Shown here: positions 45,278 through 54,996 of the stretch, piece by piece
How the letters are laid out: each line of letters begins with the position of its first letter
Position numbering within the stretch: the stretch's first letter is position 1
NCBI GenBank assembly: GCA_016125095.1
Contig: WGMK01000002.1
Location: forward strand, 1 to 64,000
Reading direction: 5' to 3'
Source: Candidatus Hydrogenedens sp.
Lineage (GTDB): Bacteria > Hydrogenedentota > Hydrogenedentia > Hydrogenedentales > JAEUWI01
Length of the DNA: 64,000 nt
Program-made: the position numbers and the translations under genes
Notes under the pieces: generated by a model
What the model saw: only the letters and a program-made list of their open reading frames with translations
Databases searched by the model: none
What the model was told of the DNA's origin: nothing

Positions 45278-46490
45278 GAAAGCGGGCGCGGGCGGACTGC
45301 TCCTCAAGGTCGTCTCGGTGACGATGAAGACCCTCGCCCCGGTTGTCATCCTGGTTGGGGGCGGCGCCGCGGTGGTGTACATGATGGAAACCGCGCCCGT
45401 GCCGGCGAAACGCGAGGTGGTGCACAAGGCCCGTCTCGTCGAGGTGACCGAAGTCGAACGCGGCCCGAACCGCGTACTGCTCGACGCGCAGGGCACCGTA
45501 ATGCCCGCGCAGGAAGTCGTGCTCAGCCCGCAGGTAACCGGCGCGGTGGTGGAACTGAACCCCTCGCTCGTACCCGGCGGCCGGCTGGCCCAGGGCGAAG
45601 TGGTGCTGCGTATCGACCCCCGCGACTACGAGCTCGCGCTGAGCGACCGAAAGAGCGACGTGGTGCGGATGGAATCCGAACTCACCATGGCTAAGGCCAG
45701 CCAAGACGTGGCCCGCCGCGAGTATGAAACGCTCGGCGAGGAACTCGCCACGCAGGAAAAATCGCTGGTACTGCGCGAGCCGCAGATCGCCGCGGCCGAG
45801 GCGAACCTCGCCGCCGCGCGCGCGATGGTTTCCGACGCCGAGCTGAGCCTCGAGCGCACCACTGTCGAGGCGCCCTTCGACGCGCTGGTCGTGGAGGAAA
45901 TGGTTGACCTCGGCTCGCGGCTATCCACGCAATCGACCATCGCCCGGCTCGTGGGCACCGAGAAATACTGGGTGGAAATCGCGCTGCCGCAAAGCGACCT
46001 GCGCTGGGTGCCGCTGCCGGAAGACGGCGGCGAGGGCGCGCTCGTGCACCTGTCGCAGCCCATGGCCTGGGGCGAAGGCGCCGAGCGCGAAGGCCGCGTC
46101 GTGCGGCTGCTGCCGGACCTCTCCCGCGAGGGCCGCATGGCCCGCCTGCTGGTCGAAGTGGACGATCCCCTCGCGCTCATGCCCGAGAACGCAGGCATGG
46201 CCAAGCTGCTCGTGGGGCAATACCTGCGCGCCGTGATTGAAGGACGCGAGGTGGAAGACTCGCTGCTGCTCGACCGACGCCTGCTGCACGAAGGCAACAA
46301 GGTGTGGGTGATGAACGCGCAGGACGCGCTCGAGATCCGTGAACTCGATATCGCCTATCGCGGCCTTGAGCAGGTGCTGGCGCTCGGCGGCGTGGAACAC
46401 GGCGAGCGCGTGGTGACCAGCGGCATCGCCGCGCCGGCCGAGGGCATGCCCCTGCGCGTCGCGGCGCCGGCATCGGGTGCGCCCTCATGA
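45261..46490 (+). CDS. RND efflux membrane-fusion protein (HlyD/MexA-like)
   Basis: 409 residues from a TTG at 45261 that overlaps the preceding gene by 17 bases. An N-terminal membrane helix (TLAPVVILVGGGAAVVYMME) is followed by barrel-sandwich and hairpin segments (GTVMPAQEVVLSPQVTGAVVELNPSLVPGGRLAQGEVVLRIDPRDYELALSDR; coiled coil SQDVARREYETLGEELATQEKSLVLREPQIAAAEANLAAARAMVSDAELSLERTTVEAPFDALVVEE). Bridges the pump and the outer-membrane channel in the periplasm. The stop overlaps the RND pump start (ATGA). Confidence 0.94.
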   Translation: MSGQNKKAGAGGLLLKVVSVTMKTLAPVVILVGGGAAVVYMMETAPVPAKREVVHKARLVEVTEVERGPNRVLLDAQGTVMPAQEVVLSPQVTGAVVELNPSLVPGGRLAQGEVVLRIDPRDYELALSDRKSDVVRMESELTMAKASQDVARREYETLGEELATQEKSLVLREPQIAAAEANLAAARAMVSDAELSLERTTVEAPFDALVVEEMVDLGSRLSTQSTIARLVGTEKYWVEIALPQSDLRWVPLPEDGGEGALVHLSQPMAWGEGAEREGRVVRLLPDLSREGRMARLLVEVDDPLALMPENAGMAKLLVGQYLRAVIEGREVEDSLLLDRRLLHEGNKVWVMNAQDALEIRELDIAYRGLEQVLALGGVEHGERVVTSGIAAPAEGMPLRVAAPASGAPS

Positions 46491-49400
46491 GCGCAGGACC
46501 CTCCGGCGGCATGATCGAGTGGATGACCCGGCACCGGGTCGCCCCGAATATCCTGATGGCCGTGCTGCTCATCGGCGGCCTCGGCATGTCCACCATCATC
46601 AAGCAGGAGGTGTTTCCCAATTTCACCGACGACACGATCTCGATTGTCGTGCCGTTTCCCGGGGCCAGCCCGGAAGAGGTGGAAGAGGGCATTATCCTGG
46701 CGGTGGAAGAGGAAGTGCGCGGACTGGACGGCGTGGGAGAAGTGCGCGCCACGGCCTCCGAAGGCCGCGCCGTAATCTTCGTCGAAATCCTCCTGGGCGC
46801 CGACCCGCAGCAGGTGAACCAGGACGTCAAGCAGGCGGTCGATCGCATCCGCGTGTTCCCCGAGGACGCCGAGGACGAAATCATCACGCTCAGTTCGCGC
46901 AAGCGCTCCGTGATCGACATGCAGCTGTATGGCGACGTGAGCGAGTGGACCCTGCGTCAGGCGGCCGAGCAGGTGCGCGACGGCCTGCTGCAGCAGCCGG
47001 GCATCACGCAGGTGGAGCTCGAGGGCGCGCGCGACATGGAGATCCTCGTCGAGGTGCCCGAGGCCACGCTGCGCGAATACGGCCTCACGCTCGCGAGCAT
47101 CGGCCGGGTGCTGGCGGAATCGGCGCTCGACCGTGCAGGCGGCGCGGTAGACACGTCGTCCGGCGAAATCCTCGTGCGCGTGCAGGAACGCCGCGAATGG
47201 GCACAGGAGTTCGAGAACATTCCCGTGGTGGCGCCCGCGACCGGCGCGGTCGTGCGGCTGGGCGACATCGCCACCATCCGAGAGGCCTTCGAGGATACCA
47301 ACACCTTCGGCACCTTCGAGGGCAAGCGCTCCATCGGCATGCTCGTGTACCGCATCGGCGACCAGACGCCCATCGGCGTGGCGGACGCCGTGTACGACGC
47401 CCTGCCCGACGTGATGTCCAACCTGCCCCCGGGTATCGAGATCGCGATCCAGGACGACGACTCCGAGATTTACCGGCAGCGACTGGAATTGCTGCTCAAG
47501 AACGGGCTGCTCGGCCTCTGTCTCGTGCTGGGCATCCTATCCATTTTCCTCGAATTCCGTCTGGCGTTCTGGGTGGCGATGGGCATCCCCACCGCCTTCC
47601 TCGGCACCCTGCTGTTTCTGCCTTGGTTCGATGTCTCCATCAACATGGTCTCGATGTTCGCGTTCATCCTCGCGCTCGGCATCGTGGTGGACGACGCCAT
47701 CGTGGCGGGCGAGAACATCTACGAGTACCGGATGCGCGGCATGAGCCACCTCGAGGCGGCGTTCCGCGGCGCGCGCGACATCGCCATTCCGATTTCGTAT
47801 TCGATCATCACGAACATCGTCGCGTTCATTCCGCTGGCCACCGTGCCCGGCACCTTCGGCAAAATCTGGGGCGTGATTCCGGTGGTAGTAATCACGGCGT
47901 TCTGTCTCTCGTGGCTCGAGGCCATGCTCATCCTGCCCGCGCACCTCGCCCATGTGAAGGAAGGCGGACGCTCGGGCATCGGCGCGAAGATCCACCACCT
48001 GCAGCAGATGATCGCCAACGGCTTCACGCTTTTCGCCGAGCGGGTTTACGGTCCGGTGCTGGCCTTCGCCATGAACTGGCGCTACGGCACCATCGCCATC
48101 ATGATGGCCATCCTCGGGCTGGTGCTTTCCATTCCCGCCAGCGGCCGCATGGGCTTTATCCTCATGCCGCAGGTCGAGGGCGAATACGCGCAGGCCACCG
48201 CCGTGCTGCCCGTGGGCGCGCCGCTCGACGACGTGCTCAAGGTGCGCGACAAGATGGTGGACAGTGCCCGCGTGGTGCTGGCCGAAAACGGCGGCGAAAA
48301 GCTGGGCACGGGTGTGTTTGCGCTGGTGCAGGAAAACGTCATCGAGGTGCGGGCTTACCTCGTCGAGCAGAGCCTGCGCACCCTGTCCACAAGCGCGGTC
48401 ACCCAGATGTGGCGCGAAAAAATGGGGTCCGAACTCGCGGGCCTCGAGTCGCTCCGCTTCGAAGCGGACGCTGGCGGTCCCGGACGCGGACCCAAGGTGT
48501 CGGTCGAGTTGTCGCATCGGAACGTGGAGACGCTCGAGCGGGCCGCCGCCGACCTCGCCGAGCGGCTCGAGCAGTTCGCCAGCGTGAATGACGTGGACGA
48601 CGGCTACAGCCCGGGCAAGGTGCAGCTCGACTTCAAGGTGACGGACGAGGGGCGCGCCCTCGGGCTGGATGCGGCCGAGATCGCCCGGCAGGTGCGCGGC
48701 CGCTTCTACGGTATCGAGGCGCTCCGCCAGCAGCGCGGCCGCAACGAGGTGACGCTCAAGGTGCGGCTGCCCGAGGAAGAGCGCACGAGCGAGGCGGACC
48801 TGGAAAAGCTTATTCTGATTACGCCCGACGGCGGCGAGGCCCCGCTGTACGAACTGGCGACGGTGACCCGCGGACGTGCCTACACCGACATCCAGCGGCG
48901 CGACGGCCGGCGCATCGTCACCGTGACTTCGAACGTGGAGCCGGTGAGCGAGACGAGCAAGGTGCTTGCGGCGCTGACCGCGGACATCATGCCGCAGTTG
49001 ATGGCGGATTATCCGGGCCTGAGCTATTCCTTCGAAGGACGCCAGGCCGACATGAGGGACTCGCTCAACTCCTTCTATTGGAGCTGCGGGCTGGCACTGT
49101 TTGTCATCTTCATGCTGCTCGCGGTGCCTTTCCGCAGCTATGTGCAGCCGCTCATCGTGATGGTCGCCATTCCCTTCGGCGTCGTGGGCGCGATCCTCGG
49201 GCATCTACTCATGGGCTTCTCGCTCTCGATGATCTCGATCATGGGCATCATTGCACTGTCGGGCGTGGTAATTAACGGCGCGCTGGTGATGGTGGACTAC
49301 GCCAACGCGCGGCGTGCCGAGGGCTTCGACGCCTTCGATGCCATCCACAGCGCGGGCGTGCGCCGCTTCCGGCCCATCTGGCTGACCACGATGACCACCT

Positions 49401-49642
49401 TCGGCGGCCTGGCCCCGATGATTTTCGAGAACTCCCGCCAGGCCCGCTTCCTCATTCCCATGGCGCTCTCGCTCGGCTACGGCATCGTGTTCGCCACGGT
49501 CATCATTCTCGTGCTGGTGCCCGCGCTGTACATGATGGTGGAAGACATCATCTGGGTGGCGCGCGGCACGGCCAGCGTGGCGGCGCCCGGACTGCTCAAG
49601 GACGATGAAGAATCCGGAGGCGAGCCCAAGCCCGCCCACTAG
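46487..49642 (+). CDS. RND-family efflux pump (AcrB/HAE1-like)
   Basis: 1051 residues, twelve membrane helices in the RND 1+5+1+5 arrangement with two large periplasmic loops. The start ([23 protein letters not shown]) and the [42 protein letters not shown] porter-loop opening are typical. Helix 4 carries the proton-relay [14 protein letters not shown] (D402, D403). The second half has [47 protein letters not shown]. Exports drugs, bile-salt-like or lipid-like substrates with the fusion protein and outer-membrane factor. The substrate is not predictable from sequence. Confidence 0.96.
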   Translation: MSAGPSGGMIEWMTRHRVAPNILMAVLLIGGLGMSTIIKQEVFPNFTDDTISIVVPFPGASPEEVEEGIILAVEEEVRGLDGVGEVRATASEGRAVIFVEILLGADPQQVNQDVKQAVDRIRVFPEDAEDEIITLSSRKRSVIDMQLYGDVSEWTLRQAAEQVRDGLLQQPGITQVELEGARDMEILVEVPEATLREYGLTLASIGRVLAESALDRAGGAVDTSSGEILVRVQERREWAQEFENIPVVAPATGAVVRLGDIATIREAFEDTNTFGTFEGKRSIGMLVYRIGDQTPIGVADAVYDALPDVMSNLPPGIEIAIQDDDSEIYRQRLELLLKNGLLGLCLVLGILSIFLEFRLAFWVAMGIPTAFLGTLLFLPWFDVSINMVSMFAFILALGIVVDDAIVAGENIYEYRMRGMSHLEAAFRGARDIAIPISYSIITNIVAFIPLATVPGTFGKIWGVIPVVVITAFCLSWLEAMLILPAHLAHVKEGGRSGIGAKIHHLQQMIANGFTLFAERVYGPVLAFAMNWRYGTIAIMMAILGLVLSIPASGRMGFILMPQVEGEYAQATAVLPVGAPLDDVLKVRDKMVDSARVVLAENGGEKLGTGVFALVQENVIEVRAYLVEQSLRTLSTSAVTQMWREKMGSELAGLESLRFEADAGGPGRGPKVSVELSHRNVETLERAAADLAERLEQFASVNDVDDGYSPGKVQLDFKVTDEGRALGLDAAEIARQVRGRFYGIEALRQQRGRNEVTLKVRLPEEERTSEADLEKLILITPDGGEAPLYELATVTRGRAYTDIQRRDGRRIVTVTSNVEPVSETSKVLAALTADIMPQLMADYPGLSYSFEGRQADMRDSLNSFYWSCGLALFVIFMLLAVPFRSYVQPLIVMVAIPFGVVGAILGHLLMGFSLSMISIMGIIALSGVVINGALVMVDYANARRAEGFDAFDAIHSAGVRRFRPIWLTTMTTFGGLAPMIFENSRQARFLIPMALSLGYGIVFATVIILVLVPALYMMVEDIIWVARGTASVAAPGLLKDDEESGGEPKPAH

Positions 49643-49719
49643 CGCTTTGCGCCCCATCCCGGCCCTTGCTAAGATGACCGTTCTGGCGCGGCAGCGGCCG
49701 TGCCGAGGGAGGATAATCC

Positions 49720-50430
49720 GTGGGCAATCGGCAACCGATGCCGGAAACGCTGGTCATTCTGGGAGCGTGCGGCTCGTCGCGCGAGTCCTATTGGGTGGTT
49801 AAAGACGACTTTCCAGACACCCGCATGGTCTTCGTCGAGGACATCAGCAACCTCCGCGAGGTGCATTTCCCGGACGAGACCGTCCCCGTGATCAAGGACT
49901 GGGACTTCACCGAGGTGCGTGAGCGCCTCGGCGGCGGCGATCCGGATTCCTTCCGCCAATACATCGTGGGCATGGGCTCGCCGCGCATCAAGGAAATGAT
50001 GACCGAGCGCGCCCGGGCCGCGGGCCTTGTTCCCGCGCCCACCATGGTCAGCACCGGCGCGCTCGTGCGTCCCGACGCGCGCATCGGCCGCGGCGGCATC
50101 ATCTACCCCACCACCATCGTCATGACCAACGCCCAGGTGGGCGACCATGTGGTGGTGTTTCCTCGGGGTCTCGTCGGGCACGACGTGGAAGTCGGCGATT
50201 TCGCCACCATCGGCGCGGGCGCCTCGACCGCGGGGCACGCGATTATCGGCGAGGGCGTCTGCCTGGGATTCGCCACCATGGTGCGGCAGCGCCTGACCAT
50301 CGCCCCCTGGGTGGAAACGGGCATGGGGGCCATCATCGTAAAGGATATTTCGGATTCGGGCATCACCGTGGTGGGTACCCCGGCGCGGCGGCTGCAGAAG
50401 CACGAGCCCGGCTCCCTGTATAATCCGTGA
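49720..50430 (+). CDS. Sugar O-acyltransferase (NeuD/PglD-type, left-handed beta-helix)
   Basis: 236 residues from a GTG at 49720 (GGAGGATAAT upstream). The N-terminus (LVILGACGSSRESYWVVKDDFPDTRMVFVEDIS) is the NeuD-type PglD-N domain that binds a nucleotide sugar. The C-terminal hexapeptide repeats (ALVRPDARIGRGGIIYPTTIVMTNAQVGDHVVVFPRGLVGHDVEVGDFATIGAGAS) end with VVGTPARRL. Likely transfers an acyl group from acyl-CoA to a UDP-sugar in surface-polysaccharide synthesis. No sugar-synthesis genes are adjacent, so the pathway is open. Confidence 0.9.
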   Translation: MGNRQPMPETLVILGACGSSRESYWVVKDDFPDTRMVFVEDISNLREVHFPDETVPVIKDWDFTEVRERLGGGDPDSFRQYIVGMGSPRIKEMMTERARAAGLVPAPTMVSTGALVRPDARIGRGGIIYPTTIVMTNAQVGDHVVVFPRGLVGHDVEVGDFATIGAGASTAGHAIIGEGVCLGFATMVRQRLTIAPWVETGMGAIIVKDISDSGITVVGTPARRLQKHEPGSLYNP

Positions 50431-50495
50431 AATAATCGCCCTCTCCGCCGGGGTTGTCGTATAATGTACGGCTGTTTTAACGGAGAGGACTCCTT

Positions 50496-53099
50496 TTGCA
50501 ATCCGAGACGCTGAAAACTGCTATCCTGAACGACGTGCTGCCGCGCGTGGAAAAACCCTCGCGCTACCTGGGCACCGAGCTCAATTCGGTGCACAAGCAT
50601 GCGGCCGAGGTCGATCTGCGCGTCTGCCTGATCTTTCCCGACCTGTATGAACTCGGGCTGGGCAATCTCGGGCTACATATTCTCTACGCCATCCTGAATG
50701 CGCGCGAGGACACCTGGTGCGAGCGCGCCTACACCCCCGCGCCCGACATGGAAGCGCAGCTGCGCGAGCGCCGCCTGCCGCTATTCATGCTCGAATCGAA
50801 GGACTCCGTGGCCGAAGCGCACCTCGTGGGCATCACGCTGCAATCGGAACTCACGTTCACGAATATTCTCAACATCATCGACCTGGCCGGTTTCCCGCTG
50901 CGCGCGAAAGACCGCGCGGACGATGCCCCGCTGTTCTTCGCGGGCGGCCCCGCGGTGTTCAATCCCGAGCCGCTCGCGCCGTTTATCGACTTCTTCGTGA
51001 TCGGCGAGGGCGAGGACGTCATCGTCGAAATCGTGGAGGCCATCAAGCCGCTGCGCCATGCGCCCCGCGCCGAGCGACTCGCCGCGCTGGAAGGCATTGA
51101 GGGCATCTACATTCCCGAGCGCTATCCCTTCGAGGAAATGCCCGATGGCCAGGTTCTGCCGAAGGAAGACGCGCCGAAGATCGTCAAGCGGCTGGTCAAC
51201 AGCCTCGATGGCGCCACCTACCCGACCAACTACATCGTGCCCTTCACCGAACTGGTGCACGACGGCATCGGGCTCGAGGTATTGCGCGGCTGCACGCAGG
51301 GCTGCCGCTTCTGCCAGGCGGGCATGGTGACGCGTCCCGTGCGCGAGCGTTCCCTCGAGAACATCGACCAGCTGATGGAACGCACGCTCGCGAACACCGG
51401 CTTCGAGGCCGTCTCGCTGGTGTCGCTCAGCACCTGCGATTTCTCGCGACCGCGTACGCTGGTGAAGAACGCCGTGAAGCGTGCGCACAAGGACCACGTG
51501 AGCATCTCGCTGCCCTCGCTGCGGCTCGATTCCTTCGCGGTCGAAATGTCGGACATGGTGTCCGGCGTGCGACGCAGCGGACTCACCTTCGCGCCCGAGG
51601 CCGCCACGCCCCGGCTGCGCGCCGTCATCAACAAGTTTATCCCCGACGACGAGCTACTCCGCATGTCGAAGGAGGCCTACGCCCGCGGCTGGGACCACGT
51701 GAAGACCTACTTCATGATCGGCCTGCCCACCGAGCGCGATGAAGACGTGATCGCGATTGCCGAGCTGGCCATCCGCACCATGCAGGAAGGCAAGAAGATC
51801 AACCCGCGCGCGGGCGTGCGCACGGGCGTCAGCACCTTCGTGCCCAAGCCCTTCACGCCCTTCCAGTGGGCGGCGCAGATCGGCATTGAGGAAACCTACC
51901 GCAAGCAAGGCCTGCTGGCCGAGCGCTTTCGCGGACACCGCGACATCAAGTTCGGCCACCACGAGGCGCGGGCGTCGTTCATCGAGGGGCTGCTCACGCG
52001 TGCCGACCGCCGCGCGGCGGATCTGCTCGAGGCGGCCTGGAAGCGTGGCGCGCGTCTGGAAACCTGGGACGAGCACCTGAACTTCGCCGCGTGGGAAGGC
52101 GCCATCGCCGACACGAACTACGACGTGGAAGGACAGTTCCGCGAGCGCGACCCGAACGAACGCCTGCCGTGGGACCACATCGACGTGCTGATGCCGAAGG
52201 GCTGGTTCCAGCAGGACTGGCAGCGCGCGATGGAACTGAAGTACGCGCAGGATTGCCGCGCGGGCAAGTGTCACCTGTGCGGTGTCATCTACCGCGAGCG
52301 CGACCTCTGCAAGACCATGCTCAAGAACCAGAAGCAGGGTCACGCCGAGGAAGAGGCGAGCTGGGAAGGCGTGCCGGAGAAGGTGAAGGAGGAGATTCCG
52401 CCGGTGCAGCGCATCCGCTTCCGCATTGGCCGCATGGGTGCCGCCCGGCTGCTCAGCCACCTCGAGCACAAGAACGTGTGGATCCGCGCGCTCCGCCGCG
52501 CCCGCGCGCCCATCGCGTATTCCTTCGGCTTCCACGAACAGCCCAAGGTGACCTTCGCCACGGCCATGCCGGTGGGCGAAGAAAGTACCGGCGACTGGAT
52601 GGACGTGCTGCTGACCGAACCGGCCGACCCGCAGGAACTGCTGGCGCGGCTGAAGACCACGCTGCCGGAGGGCTTCCACGTGTTCGAGGCCGAAGAGACG
52701 CCGCTGCGCGCCCCGGCACTGATGGCGCTCGCCGAAGGCTTCGCCTACGATCTGTACTTCGACGGCGCGGCCGGCGGCATCGAGGACGCCATCAGCGACG
52801 TACTCGCGCGCGAGACCATCGAGGTCGAACGCATGATGAAGGTGCGCAACAAGAAAACCCGTGGCAAGGGCCGCCGCATCAAGAAGCCCGGCATGGCCGA
52901 CATACGACCCTCCATCCATGCGCTGCGCATCGAGGAAGGCAACGAGCGCCAGACCATCGTGCGCCTCGAGACCCGGAGCGTCGAGGGCAAGATAGCCAAG
53001 CCGCGCGAAATCGCCGCGCTACTCGGGCACGACCCGGAAACCGTGCGCGTGGTGAAGCGGGCGACGTTTTTCGACGCGGCGCAGCTGGCCGCCGTATAG
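50496..53099 (+). CDS. Radical SAM protein fused to a DUF2344 domain
   Basis: 867 residues from a TTG at 50496 (GAGAGGACTCC upstream). The first 500 residues form a B12-binding-like N-terminus (HILYAILNAREDTWCERAYTP) plus a radical SAM core with the cluster-binding CTQGCRFC (C266, C270, C273). This matches the uncharacterised TIGR03960 family. After a linker with CRAGKCHLCGVIYRERDLC (likely another cluster or zinc site) comes the C-terminal part RIRFRIGRMGAARLLSHLEHKNVWIRALRRARAPIAYSFGFHEQPK, the DUF2344/TIGR03936 domain. The family is often near RNase E/G genes; that neighbour is absent here. The reaction is unknown. Confidence 0.93.
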   Translation: MQSETLKTAILNDVLPRVEKPSRYLGTELNSVHKHAAEVDLRVCLIFPDLYELGLGNLGLHILYAILNAREDTWCERAYTPAPDMEAQLRERRLPLFMLESKDSVAEAHLVGITLQSELTFTNILNIIDLAGFPLRAKDRADDAPLFFAGGPAVFNPEPLAPFIDFFVIGEGEDVIVEIVEAIKPLRHAPRAERLAALEGIEGIYIPERYPFEEMPDGQVLPKEDAPKIVKRLVNSLDGATYPTNYIVPFTELVHDGIGLEVLRGCTQGCRFCQAGMVTRPVRERSLENIDQLMERTLANTGFEAVSLVSLSTCDFSRPRTLVKNAVKRAHKDHVSISLPSLRLDSFAVEMSDMVSGVRRSGLTFAPEAATPRLRAVINKFIPDDELLRMSKEAYARGWDHVKTYFMIGLPTERDEDVIAIAELAIRTMQEGKKINPRAGVRTGVSTFVPKPFTPFQWAAQIGIEETYRKQGLLAERFRGHRDIKFGHHEARASFIEGLLTRADRRAADLLEAAWKRGARLETWDEHLNFAAWEGAIADTNYDVEGQFRERDPNERLPWDHIDVLMPKGWFQQDWQRAMELKYAQDCRAGKCHLCGVIYRERDLCKTMLKNQKQGHAEEEASWEGVPEKVKEEIPPVQRIRFRIGRMGAARLLSHLEHKNVWIRALRRARAPIAYSFGFHEQPKVTFATAMPVGEESTGDWMDVLLTEPADPQELLARLKTTLPEGFHVFEAEETPLRAPALMALAEGFAYDLYFDGAAGGIEDAISDVLARETIEVERMMKVRNKKTRGKGRRIKKPGMADIRPSIHALRIEEGNERQTIVRLETRSVEGKIAKPREIAALLGHDPETVRVVKRATFFDAAQLAAV

Positions 53100-53108
53100 C
53101 CGAGCGGA

Positions 53109-53597
53109 TTAGCCCAGCTGCCGGTGGTTCTTCTTCATCTCGGTGATGTAGGCGTTCGCGCCCTCGAGCCGTTCCGACAGCACATGGATGACGTTTAGCA
53201 GCACGCGCACCGCCAGCTTCTGCTCGAGCAGCTCGTTCACCTCGCGCTCTTCCAGCGTAAAGCAGCGGCATTCGGTGAGCGCCAGCGCCGTCGCCGTGCG
53301 CGGCTCGTGGTTCAGCACCGCCATTTCGCCGAAGGCATCGCCGACCTTGCACTTGGCGATCAACTCGTTCTTGTGCTGAATCGCCACTTCGCCCTTCAGC
53401 ACGATGAACAGGTTGCTGCCCAGCATGCCCTCGTGGAAAATCGTCTGGCCTTCGCGGAAATTCAGCACCTTCCCATGATGCAAGATGGTGGACACATCCT
53501 GCGGATCAAGATTCTGGAAGATGCGGACCTTCTCCGCATACCGCCGGTACTTTTCGACCTTCTCGGAATCCATGTGTTCCTGGCGATGATGGCCCAT
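53109..53597 (-). CDS. Cyclic-nucleotide-binding domain protein
   Basis: 162 residues from the ATG at 53597 with AGGAGGG nine bases upstream (the longer frame is unsupported). The cNMP-binding fold covers residues 30-145 (LDPQDVSTILHHGKVLNFREGQTIFHEGMLGSNLFIVLKGEVAIQHK...CKVGDAFGEMAVLNHEPRTATALALTECRCFTLEEREVNELLEQK). FGEMAVL matches the phosphate-binding loop. There is no DNA-binding or catalytic domain, so it is a stand-alone sensor, perhaps an adapter. It follows the radical SAM gene by ten bases on the opposite strand. Confidence 0.9.
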   Translation of the reverse strand: MGHHRQEHMDSEKVEKYRRYAEKVRIFQNLDPQDVSTILHHGKVLNFREGQTIFHEGMLGSNLFIVLKGEVAIQHKNELIAKCKVGDAFGEMAVLNHEPRTATALALTECRCFTLEEREVNELLEQKLAVRVLLNVIHVLSERLEGANAYITEMKKNHRQLG

Positions 53598-53904
53598 ACG
53601 ATCGAACCCTCCTGGCGCGGGATTGGTCACCACCCTTCCCGGCACAGCCAACAGTTTAGCAGAATTCCGCAAATTGCGGTAGAGGGTGTTTGCGCCATGT
53701 GGCACGCGCATACCGGCCCCACGCGGAGCGCCTCTGATTCCAGCGCATTGGGCAACCGCTGCCGCGGTTGACGAATGCCACCCAATCCCCGGTAGGCCCG
53801 CGAAACGCGGCCGAACCACGGTACGGCGATAACGCTGATGCACCGGCACCCGGTGGCGAATTGATGCTTGGAACCGCGCAGAAATCCTCAAGCACGGGCA
53901 GCAG
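53598..53904. other. Gap with a REP-like palindrome, no gene seen
   Basis: 307 bases between two minus-strand genes. It contains AACCGC-TGCC-GCGGTT at 53754-53769, the same palindrome as at 20784, 20868 and 21006. No supported gene; frames through it have no ribosome site. Confidence 0.5.
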
Positions 53905-54297
53905 CTACTCCGTCAGGTGGGGCAGCAGCTTTTCCCGGATGTCGTCGGGTATCGGGGCCGGCTTGTGAGTCTGGTAATCGAAGTACACGAGCCAGGTGCG
54001 GCCCACGGCCACCGGCTCGCTGCGCTGTAACGCGCGTTGCACCACGGTGAGCGAAGTCGTGCCGATCTTCTCGATTACGGTCTCGATCTCCACCGGATAT
54101 TCGCGCCAGATCTGCGCGACGAATTCGACGTCGAAGCGCTTGAGGATCAGGTTCCAGCTCGACATTGCCAGCGAGGGATTGAAGATGCGGAACAAGTCCG
54201 TGCGCGCTTCCTCGAACCAGACGGGCAGCACCGTGTTGTTGATGTGCCCGAGGCCGTCGGTCTCGCTGAAGCGCGGCTGCACCGTGAAATGAAACAT
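53905..54297 (-). CDS. Acyl-CoA thioesterase of the hot-dog (4HBT) family
   Basis: 130 residues. Hot-dog pattern: MFHFTVQPRFSETDGLGHINNTVLPVWFEEARTDLFRIF with the catalytic D-x-x-GHINN motif, then RFDVEFVAQIWREYPVEIETVIEKIGTTSLTVVQRAL. Hydrolyses acyl-CoA thioesters. It ends seven bases before the PhnZ-like gene on the same strand, so the two may share a transcript with the oxygenase upstream. Confidence 0.92.
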   Translation of the reverse strand: MFHFTVQPRFSETDGLGHINNTVLPVWFEEARTDLFRIFNPSLAMSSWNLILKRFDVEFVAQIWREYPVEIETVIEKIGTTSLTVVQRALQRSEPVAVGRTWLVYFDYQTHKPAPIPDDIREKLLPHLTE

Positions 54298-54304
54298 CGG
54301 GTGC

Positions 54305-54868
54305 TCAGTTCCGGTTGGCGAGCAGGTTGTGCATCATGCCGCGGAAATGCTCCAGCGGCGGCGTCTCCATCTCGGGTTCCTTGCCCAGGTCGTCGTAGCG
54401 GCGCAGGGTCACGGCGTCCTTGAAGTAGGGCTCGGCCTCGAAGGCGGCCACCTCTTCCGGACTCATCGGGCCGCCCTGGAGCACAAAGCTCTGCTCCGAG
54501 GCGGGCGACAGCCCGGCACGATACGCAGGATCCACCGTACACAAGTAGCGCTTGGCGGCCACGTGCAGGCGCCCCGGCTCGACGATCTCCGGCCCGAACC
54601 ATTTCTTCAGCTGCCGCGCGCCGATTTCCTCGTGCTTGGCGTCCACGCCCTCATCGGCGATGTGCTCGCCCAAGTTGTGGCAGAGATGGCCGTAATCGTG
54701 CAGCAGGCACGCCACCACCATGGCCTCCGGCTGTCCGTCGCGCTCGGCAAAGGTGGCCGATTGCAGCGCATGCTGCTGCTCGGTCACGAATTCGCCGTAG
54801 GCCAGGTGGCCCTTCTCGGCGAATCGGGCGAAAATATGCTCGATGATTTCTTCCGTGGTCTCCGGCAT
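54305..54868 (-). CDS. PhnZ-like HD-domain diiron oxygenase
   Basis: 187 residues from the ATG at 54868. The sequence follows the phosphonate oxygenase PhnZ and its relatives along its length: YGEFVTEQQHALQSA (Y24, E26, H33), LLHDYGHL (H57, D58), HEEIGARQLKKWFG (H79), LHVAAKRYLC (H102, K106), LSPASEQSFVLQGGPM and YDDLGKE near 158-163. These are the ligand and substrate residues of the mixed-valent diiron HD oxygenases. PhnZ breaks a carbon-phosphorus bond in hydroxylated aminoethylphosphonate. There is no PhnY partner nearby, so the substrate could differ (TmpB-type or another). Confidence 0.88.
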   Translation of the reverse strand: MPETTEEIIEHIFARFAEKGHLAYGEFVTEQQHALQSATFAERDGQPEAMVVACLLHDYGHLCHNLGEHIADEGVDAKHEEIGARQLKKWFGPEIVEPGRLHVAAKRYLCTVDPAYRAGLSPASEQSFVLQGGPMSPEEVAAFEAEPYFKDAVTLRRYDDLGKEPEMETPPLEHFRGMMHNLLANRN

Positions 54869-54996
54869 GGCCAGGCCCTTTCCGTTGGTATTCCGGGGTA
54901 TTCTGTCGCGCGCGGGGATTCTTTGCAACCCGCCGCGCCGTGTGTATACTGGCCGCGTTTTGCGCCGCCATACGCTTAACCTGGAGAGGGAACCCC

